Shown one piece after another: positions 57,274 to 64,000 of a stretch of 64,000 bases of DNA; within the stretch, counting starts at the first letter, position 1; each line of letters opens with the position of its first letter. Origin of the DNA: Malus domestica. Taxonomy: Eukaryota > Streptophyta > Magnoliopsida > Rosales > Rosaceae. The stretch is from positions 27,839,501 through 27,903,500 of the forward strand of contig NC_091668.1 in NCBI RefSeq assembly GCF_042453785.1, read 5' to 3'. The translations under genes were made by a program, and so were the position numbers. The notes below the pieces were generated by a model. The model worked only from the letters and a program-made list of their open reading frames with translations. It had not been told where the DNA came from and ran no database searches.

Positions 57274-60200
57274 ATGCAACGGGCAGCCGGCGGAAGCAGC
57301 GGCGGTGAAGTGAGTCAAGGAGGAGGCGGACTCGGGCGGTACAGCTCGGCCCCAGCCACATGGTTAGAAGCGCTGCTGGAAGAGGACGAGGTGGACCCAC
57401 TGAAGCCGACGCAGTGCTTGACTGAGCTTCTTGCCGACAACACACCTTGTACGACGGTGGATCCAGCTTCGTATGATGCTGCAGCTGGGTACCTTAGTCG
57501 ACAGAAAAGCTCACCGGCTGATTTTAATGGCGGCGGCGGGGGGTCGGGGGGATATTTCGCCGGGTTTGGAATTCCGGCCGACCTCGACTTTGTGTCGTCG
57601 TCGTCGTTGTCCCCAAACAGCCCTTCTTCCTCTGCTAATAAGAGGGTTCGGGAGCACCGGCAACACCACTATTCCTCCGACACACATGTGGTCAGTTTTT
57701 TATTTTTTAATTAATGAATTATATGGTTATTAGTTTGTTAATCTAGTTTAATTAATTAATTAAAATTAAATTTAGTAATCTGGATTAATTTGTGAAATGG
57801 CAGAAAGTGGAGGAAGGAGGATTGGAGGATTCGGTGGGTTGCAGGGTGAGGGCCAAGCGTGGTTGTGCCACGCATCCCAGGAGCATTGCTGAAAGGGTTC
57901 GTTATTGTTTCCATTAACTTAAATTAATCACTCGTTACCTACACACTAATTGTATATATTTCTCCAGAAATTTGAAAGGTGAAGGAATTTATTTATATTA
58001 ATTATAAAATACCAAATTTAATTTTGTTGGTTAATTTGTTATATTATAGGTCAGGAGGACTAAGATCAGTGATCGCATAAGGAAGCTTCAAGAGCTTGTG
58101 CCCAGCATGGATAAGGTACACCCTTGAGGCCTGACCCTCCCTCCTATTCATTTTATTTTTATCAATTTTTGTATGGTTTTAGGGCCCCGGTTTTCTACAC
58201 ATTTTAGTTCTTCTAGTCGAGAAATTTTCCAAATGTCCGGTATCCAAGCGGATGCTCCACGTGTCATAAAATAAGTGGAGGGACACAGAAAAAAATATAT
58301 TATTTACTCCACTTGTATTATTACATGTGGAGTACCGCCTGAATACCTGGTACTTGGAAAAATCTCTCCTTCGAGTCCTGCATCACTTACTTGAAACATG
58401 TTTGGATGATTATCATCTGTCTCATGAATATTGAAAACTAACTAGCGGTGAAATTAATTCAAGTTATAGAATTGTATGAAAATCATATCTCAAACAAATT
58501 TAAGGCTCGGTTTGGATTCTCAAGTATTTAGATTTTAAATCTAGGCAATCAAATTTTCGTAGATTTGGAGTCTAGATGTTTGAATTAAACATTTTACAGC
58601 ATAAGATAACTTACAGAAATGGTAACAGTATATGGCTGATGTATTCATTATTATACCCATTATATCGGTTTTAAATTTAGGCAATCAGTATCTAGTTTAT
58701 GACGAAATCTTAGAATTCAGACCCATGTCTATTCTATGTTGCATCAACTTTCCTTAAGGCTTCGTGGGTCGATGCTTGTTTAAGGAATGTATCTACAAGA
58801 AAATTATCCCATGATAGGTCATTGGGTTATGAAGGGTTGCTTTAATTATCTGCATCAATTTTAATGGTTAGTAAACATTTAAATGACTTCTTGTTTACTT
58901 TCGTATTTTGTAACTCATTTCTTCTCCGCTTTTTATTGAGATGCAAAATTATCACGATATGCAGTAAACTGTAAGCACCCATTGTATTTCAAATTACCAT
59001 CAAGCTTAACTCGTAGGTAAAAGTTTGGACTTAATGTTACTGATAAAGATAATCTCTTTCAGATAAAAAAAAAAAATAATGGTCAGGAAAATTACAATGA
59101 ATGAGAAAAGTACACTAACGCATTTTTTTCCAGATAGAGGTCGCGAGTAATCTTTGGCTTGGGAGCTATTTAAATAGAGTATTTCTACGCACAGTAATCG
59201 TTGCTATAATGGTGATGTGATAGCAATACTTTTCATGCTTCAAACTGTAGTAATCACTTGAATCTCGTATTGAAGAATTTGAGTGAATGAAATTCTTTAA
59301 GAGAGTAGCACGTGCATTTTTCAAGGTATGGAAAAAAGGTCATGTGCAGGAATAAGTTGCATCGCTGCAGCCTGCATTGGAGCCATAACAGTAGAGAGAT
59401 TATTGAAAAGAATATGTATATGTTGGTGAACTTAGTGTTATTTGGGCCATTGGTCCCACTTGATTATGGAGAAAGTTATTTAGGGAGGCAAGGTTGACTT
59501 TTATGATTCCCTAGTCATGCATACTGTATAAACGAGAGAGATTGTACCTTCGGTGGAGCAGAAAAGGTGCAAATATGATGGAGCTGATGGATTTTGAACA
59601 TTTGTGTCTAAAGGATGTTGAGAGTTGTCCCACATCGGTGAGGGACAAGGTTTGCTATGTGCTTATATGGTCTTGGGCTACTCCCCATATTGCCAATTGG
59701 TTTTATGGTGGAACCCCAATTTCATCAAAGGAATGCTATGATTTTGAAGGAACATGAGGAGAGGAGGTATCCCTTTTGCGGGAATGAGTGTGTTGTTTGG
59801 CATTATAGTGGTCTTCGGTTTCTAAATAGCTTAAAGAAACATGTTCTTCATCCATGCGGATTGGGCTGTGGCTACAATTTATTGAGATTGTGGTGTGTGT
59901 TATGTAATTGCTAGTTATTCAATTTTGTAACATCATAGGACTGCTTGTCCCATGGTAGTGTAATTGTTTTTGTTTCATGCTAGTGTAATTGTTTTTGTCC
60001 CATGCTAGTGTAATTGTTTTTGTTTCTCTTTTCAAAAAAAAAAAAATGTTAATTAAATTTTTACCTTTCATAAATAAACTTCGAACTTAAATACTAATAC
60101 TTATAAAACTCGAGTCCCATTCTCTTGGTCACCTGGTGACCAAAGATACATGGTCACTTACCCTTGGATTAGATATCAAGGGTTAAGATTAAAACATTAA

Positions 60201-60806
60201 AAGCATATCTAATCCTTGATATCAAATCAAAGGATGAGGGACCATGCATCCTGTGGTCAACAGGTGACCAAGAGAACATTTTTGTATAAAACTCTGTCTT
60301 TCCGACTTCTTAACCCTAGCATTTGTAAAACCATTTTAAAATTTTGTACAAAGAATAGAAACCGGAAGATATTTTGAATAACTTCAAAATCTGTATATTG
60401 TGTATATGAATTTTGTCCAAACTTTTCATGTGTTTTGTGAACAATAGCTTACAATTGTTTGGTGTGGTGCTTCTGTCGATTTTCTTTGCAGCAAACTAAT
60501 ACTGCCGATATGTTAGACGAGGCAGTGGAGTATGTTAAGTTCCTTCAGAAGCAGATTCAGGTATTATATACATTGACCTTGTTGAAGAAACTTTGTCAGT
60601 ATAAATTGTTCCTCAAACGAGACACTTGGGAAGGACTTGAATGGAAAAAGTTTACATTAGCCTTTCCTTTCTTTTCCCTCTTTTGAATAAGATGTTATGT
60701 TTGTCTCTGCTGTGTCATTGAAGGGAAGTTACGTAATAAAAAATTCGAAACATGGCAGGAACTTTCGGAGCATCAGCGCAGGTGCAAATGCATAGCTAAA
60801 GAATGA
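57274..60806 (+). CDS. bHLH transcription factor, bHLH80/81 (FBH) type
   Basis: Five exons: 57274-57690, 57804-57896, 58050-58115, 60492-60560 and 60759-60806, all in phase 0 with GT-AG introns, giving 230 residues. The N-terminal 140 residues are Gly/Ser-rich with the block APATWLEALLEEDE. The DNA-binding and dimerisation domain reads CRVRAKRGCATHPRSIAERV, RRTKISDRIRKLQELVPSMDK, then QTNTADMLDEAVEYVKFLQKQIQ, and the protein ends ELSEHQRRCKCIAKE. The RAKRGCATHPRSIAERVRR basic region, which lacks the usual His-Glu-Arg core spacing, is the hallmark of this plant subfamily, whose members act in the nucleus (FBH proteins promote CONSTANS expression and flowering). The exact ortholog cannot be fixed. 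Intron 3 is 2376 bases and is filled with repeats. The first exon could end 3 bases earlier; the GTCAGT donor is preferred. Confidence 0.92.
59616..59932 (+). mobile_element. LTR-like fragment in bHLH intron 3
   Basis: Starts TGTTGAGAGTTGTCCCACAT, a start seen in many short plant LTRs (TRIM type), and could end at TTTTGTAACA. No target duplication, primer-binding site or second LTR was found, so only the start motif supports this. Confidence 0.35.
59951..60025. repeat. three tandem copies of a 25-base unit
   Basis: CATG(G/C)TAGTGTAATTG followed by TTTTTGT(TT/CC), three units in a row within bHLH intron 3. Confidence 0.9.
60121..60275. mobile_element. foldback MITE in bHLH intron 3
   Basis: The arms TCTCTTGGTCACC-TGGTGACC and GGTCAACAGGTGACCAAGAGA pair, as do CTTGGATTAGATATCAAGG and CCTTGATATCAAATC inside. 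The whole 155 bases could form one long hairpin. Related sequence lies in patellin intron 1 (24757-25077). Confidence 0.75.
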
Positions 60807-61289
60807 CCAGAAGGTACCCGAAATGCCTCCTACTGTTTAGTGTAATTATTAGATATATTAATTGCAGCCAAGATTCATCATGGCGGTGGTTTGTTGATAA
60901 TCGTTTCTAAGAGACTTACCGTTGTAATTTTGAGATATACCATACCTAGATTCCATGACTATGCAATTAGCTGCTTCTACTTGGAAAAGTTCAATCGGTT
61001 CCAAGGAAACAGATTATTGTTCTAGAATTGTAGTCATACAATAGTATGACAAGATTTTTTATTTTATTTTATTCTTAACATGCTTCATTTATGCATCTGT
61101 TACGTTTACTATCGTGTATCTGGATATTTATACTCATAAAGTTTTCTGTTACCTGGTGAGGAGCTATATAATTAATAAAATCTCGTGAAATTCTCAGAGC
61201 TGTCATTAACTCCAGTTACTGTGTAGCAATAGCATAGTGATATTGAGTTTTGGTGTGTATGTTGTCATCGTGATGAAGGAGGATTTAGG
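60807..61289. other. 3' flank of the bHLH gene
   Basis: The 3' untranslated region and trailer; AT-rich, with no other feature. Confidence 0.45.
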
Positions 61290-61505
61290 CGAGAGATTAT
61301 CAAGTTAGGTCTTGTGAACATTCTGGTGGAAGATTCTCAAATTTTGATCAACCTACTTGGTGGAGAGAAACCACAATCATGGCGTCTTCTTTCACGAATG
61401 AAAGATATGTGGAGTTTGATGGTGAATGTTCGGGTTGCTCATATTCGGCATGCTTTGCGTGAAGCCATTATTGTTGCAGATGGTCTAGCTTCTTTGGGAC
61501 ATTAG
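61290..61505 (+). pseudogene. RNase H fragment of a non-LTR retrotransposon
   Basis: The translation VEDSQILINLL...HIRHALREAIIVADGLASLGH resembles the end of the RNase H domain found at the C-terminus of plant LINE polyproteins (a D-S-Q strand, then REAN-x-ADxLAxLG). Only about 65 codons remain; no reverse transcriptase is nearby. Confidence 0.6.
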
Positions 61506-61630
61506 AAGTCGAATACAAGTATTTTGGTTACGAGTCACAACCAAATTGCGGTTGTGATGATGTTCAGGCCGAATGAATTGTGACTTCTTGTTGGTTGCGA
61601 CATCTGCATTGATACTATACACGCTAAAGC

Positions 61631-61987
61631 TAGGCCTGGTATTTTGGACCCAATCCGTTAATCCGACCCGACTCAACCCGTTAATATTTGTATTTGGGTG
61701 GATGCTTAACAGGTCGGGTTGCTAACGGATGAACCCGTTAACAATCCGTTAAATAACGGATCACTTTGGGTCAACCCGTTAGACCCGTTAGGACCCATTA
61801 ACATCCGTTAGCACCGGTTAGTTGAAGATATTTTAGTAATTTTAGTAAAGTCTTAATAATAAAAAATAAACTTTATGCAAAAAAAAAAAATTAATTGTTA
61901 ACGGGTCGGGTTCGGGTGACCCGTTAGCTTAACGGGTCAGGTTGAACCTGATCCAAACTTAATAAACCCGATCCGTTTACAGGTCTA
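61631..61987. mobile_element. non-autonomous hAT element with 8-bp target duplication
   Basis: 357 bases with inverted ends TAGGCCTGGTA and TTTACAGGTCTA, flanked by a perfect 8-base duplication GCTAAAGC (61623-61630 and 61988-61995). Many AACCCGTTA/TAACGGGT motifs lie near both ends, the arrangement of subterminal transposase sites. There is no coding capacity. It lies downstream of the LINE fragment. Confidence 0.88.
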
Positions 61988-61995
61988 GCTAAAGC

Positions 61996-62786
61996 GTTAA
62001 TTAATTAGCAAGTTTGACATTGTTGAATCAGCTCAGCTCATTGTTTAAGGTCATCGTTGAAAGATCACGTCTTCCGAAAATGAACCAACGACTTAGTAAG
62101 AAAGAAATCCATCTTCTTGGGAGGAATTAAGCTGATGGTCAACGTTACTACATGTTGTTTGACTTGAGAAGATGATGATATGGTGCACGCTGTCCTAGAA
62201 TAATTACCCAACTTTCAGACTAAATCTCTCCACTAAAGATTTTTCTCATGTATCAAAATATAGTTGGTAAACCATGTCATCATATTTCGACCAAAAAAAA
62301 AAAAATCACGTCATCATATAAATGGAGAGAAGATATATTTTACAGCATTTTTTTCATTTATATTATGACCCATAATGTATCGACTTATGTTCCGGATACA
62401 TCTATTTCATCGGACAACAAAATCTTCCCTCCGAAATTTTTCAGCACAAACACAAATCAAGCGACAAAAAAAGCGAACACAAACCAATGAGCATGCAAAG
62501 ACACAAATCCAGGAAATAATGGGCAGGCCCAGTCCTACATTATTTCCACGCTTGAGCCTGGAGCTGAGCAAGCTCATAAGAATACAAACCGTCAGTCTAG
62601 TAATGCTAAGAACGACGGTTCAATTTCAAACTATAGTTGTCTGGTAATATAAAGAACGAGGAGTTTATTATAAAAAAAAAAAATGGTGATGGGAAGACAA
62701 TACAATTGTCATCAAACAGATACAATTTTTCTTATTTTATTTTTCACCAAAATCCAAATGCAAATGAAAATCCAGAACTTGCATAA
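61996..62786. other. spacer between bHLH and UGT genes
   Basis: AT-rich with A runs. The part from about 62650 is the 3' side of the minus-strand UGT gene. No other gene is seen. Confidence 0.45.
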
Positions 62787-64000
62787 TTATGTTAAGCTAT
62801 TAACAAAGTTAACCAAGTTTCTGGTGGACGAACCATTCTCTCCCAAAGCAGCCATAGCCATCTCCCCAATTTTCTTGCTCCTCTCTCTAAGCACTCTCCC
62901 TTCTTCCGACTCCATCAACTCCCTCACTCTCCTCTCCAATTCCTCCCCACTCACGAACCCATCTTCCTCATCTCTCTGCTCAACCGCAATCGCTATTTCC
63001 ATGTCCGTCGCCATAACATTCCTGTTCAAATGCTGCTCCGCGTACAACGGCCAAGCAATCATGGGCACCCCCGCAACCACTGCTTCCAGCACCGAGTTCC
63101 ATCCGCAATGCGTCACGAACCCACCAACCGATTCCTTCTTCAACACCTCTGCCTGCGGTGCCCATGACTTCACTACCATCCCCCTGTCTTTGGTCCTCTC
63201 CAAGAACCCTTCTGGCAACACACCCTCCAAATCAAAGTCGTCAACTCCAAGGACCTGCTTTGTTTTCTCATCAACCGGCGGCTTCTTCACCACCCACAGG
63301 AACCTCTGCCCGCTCGCCTCCAACGCTTTCGCTATCTCCTTCAGTTGAATTGCAGGGAGTGATCCCCTGCTTCCGAAACAGAGAAAAACCACGCTTCGAC
63401 TTGGCTGCTTATCGAGCCATGACAAGCAGTCCTCCTCGGCCGCAGCTGCATCATTACCCGATACTTTTTCTTCGTCAATCAATGGTCCAACGTAGTACAC
63501 AGGCGAAGTTGGCCCATCAGGAACACACAGGCCTTCAGCAATGGCATGGAGGACGGCTGGCGGCTCGAGCTCTTCGAACGTGTTGACGATGATTCCTTTG
63601 GATTTGGGAAGATCGGAGCAAAAGGAGAGGAAGTCCCAATAAGCAGGGTCGTCTCGGTCGAGCAGCGGTTCGATCATGTGTATAGCCTTCAGAGGAGATT
63701 TCCGTCCGGGGAATTCGATAACGGTGTCGGTGAGGTCCTTGAAACTCTGGGTGGTTTGTTCATGGATCTTAGGGAAATACAAAAAAGCACCCAGAGCTGC
63801 GGCACCAGAAGTGTAGAAGTAGTATGTGGGAATGTCGAATTCCTTGCTGATGGTCATCGCGGAGGTGCAGACGAGGTCGATGATGAAGGCGCGGACGACG
63901 GCGGATTTGGAGATGTCTTGGAGGGCACGGCGGACGTGGGGATCGTTCTGGCGAACGAAGTCAACCACGATTGCGGTGCCGCTGATGTTTTGGGTAATTT
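62787..64000 (-). CDS. UGT88: UDP-glycosyltransferase, UGT88-like, 5' end outside the window
   Basis: The frame is open from the stop at 62787 to the window edge (about 404 codons), so the N-terminal part is missing; the GTG at 63968 is not a real start. Plant family-1 UGTs move glucose or another sugar from a UDP-sugar to small molecules in the cytosol. The 44-residue PSPG sugar-donor box is complete: [20 protein letters not shown], then [20 protein letters not shown], then YAEQ, ending in Gln as in glucose-using enzymes. Other family blocks are present: [43 protein letters not shown] and FLWVVKKPP. The match is best to the UGT88 group, which in apple includes the phloretin glucosyltransferase UGT88F1; the substrate of this copy is unknown. 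No break is seen in the visible part. Confidence 0.9.
   Translation of the reverse strand, partial: ITQNISGTAIVVDFVRQNDPHVRRALQDISKSAVVRAFIIDLVCTSAMTISKEFDIPTYYFYTSGAAALGAFLYFPKIHEQTTQSFKDLTDTVIEFPGRKSPLKAIHMIEPLLDRDDPAYWDFLSFCSDLPKSKGIIVNTFEELEPPAVLHAIAEGLCVPDGPTSPVYYVGPLIDEEKVSGNDAAAAEEDCLSWLDKQPSRSVVFLCFGSRGSLPAIQLKEIAKALEASGQRFLWVVKKPPVDEKTKQVLGVDDFDLEGVLPEGFLERTKDRGMVVKSWAPQAEVLKKESVGGFVTHCGWNSVLEAVVAGVPMIAWPLYAEQHLNRNVMATDMEIAIAVEQRDEEDGFVSGEELERRVRELMESEEGRVLRERSKKIGEMAMAALGENGSSTRNLVNFVNSLT

Noticed and set aside
59951..60025. CRISPR-like short repeats
   Set aside because: The 25-base units are contiguous, without spacers, in a plant intron: a minisatellite.
61631..61987. Solo LTR
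   Set aside because: The 8-bp duplication, TA-starting inverted ends and subterminal repeats fit a hAT element, not an LTR with TG...CA ends and a 5-bp duplication.
62683..63586. Two + strand open frames of 221 and 142 codons
   Set aside because: They are antisense to the UGT gene, whose PSPG box and family motifs are on the minus strand.

Overview
The window is nuclear DNA of a flowering plant. The genes contain introns, the spacers are AT-rich, and the sequence is loaded with plant transposable elements: Ty1/copia, Ty3/gypsy, solo LTRs, hAT-like elements, Au-type and other SINEs, and foldback MITEs. Protein families such as patellins, an FBH-type bHLH, a UGT88-like glycosyltransferase and an NPF transporter fit a eudicot. 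The overall look suggests Rosaceae (apple or pear type), but that is an inference from memory of families, not something shown here.

Layout. 488-2324 (-): two-exon MIC10 (mitochondrial cristae protein). 3180-6737 (-): old, internally deleted Ty3/gypsy element with LTRs and 5-bp target duplication, carrying a nested hAT-like insert. 7057-8988 (+): intact patellin gene (SEC14-GOLD). 9829-11310 (-): broken F-box/LRR/FBD gene. 11.3-16.1 kb: spacer with SINEs and an older dispersed repeat. 16127-22451 (-): apparently complete, very young Ty1/copia element with identical LTRs. 24012-26410 (-): second patellin gene, facing the first, with the copia element between them. 26.4-32.1 kb: spacer with MITEs and local duplications. 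32107-34624 (-): truncated NPF (NRT1/PTR) pseudogene. 37327-37695 (-): small GC-rich hypothetical gene, flanked by two inverted copies of one repeat. 39703-47974 (-): intron-bearing RPN2 (26S proteasome base subunit) pseudogene, broken in many exons and by a transposon in exon 1, with two Au SINEs in its introns. 48593-53269: three solo LTRs of one family, one nested in another. 57274-60806 (+): intact five-exon bHLH transcription factor. 61631-61987: small hAT-type element with perfect 8-bp target duplication. 62787-64000 (-): UGT, cut by the window edge.

The genes do not form a pathway or cluster. The only functional link is the convergent patellin pair, which looks like an old inverted duplication because their exon structures agree to the base in exons 2 and 3. 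No new enzyme or defence system was found. The most unusual non-coding structure is a tandem array of six stem-loops in the 5' leader of the copia element: the stems differ but stay complementary, while the loop sequence is conserved. In the same element, gag and pol are in one frame but separated by four stop codons, with a good splice acceptor just after them.
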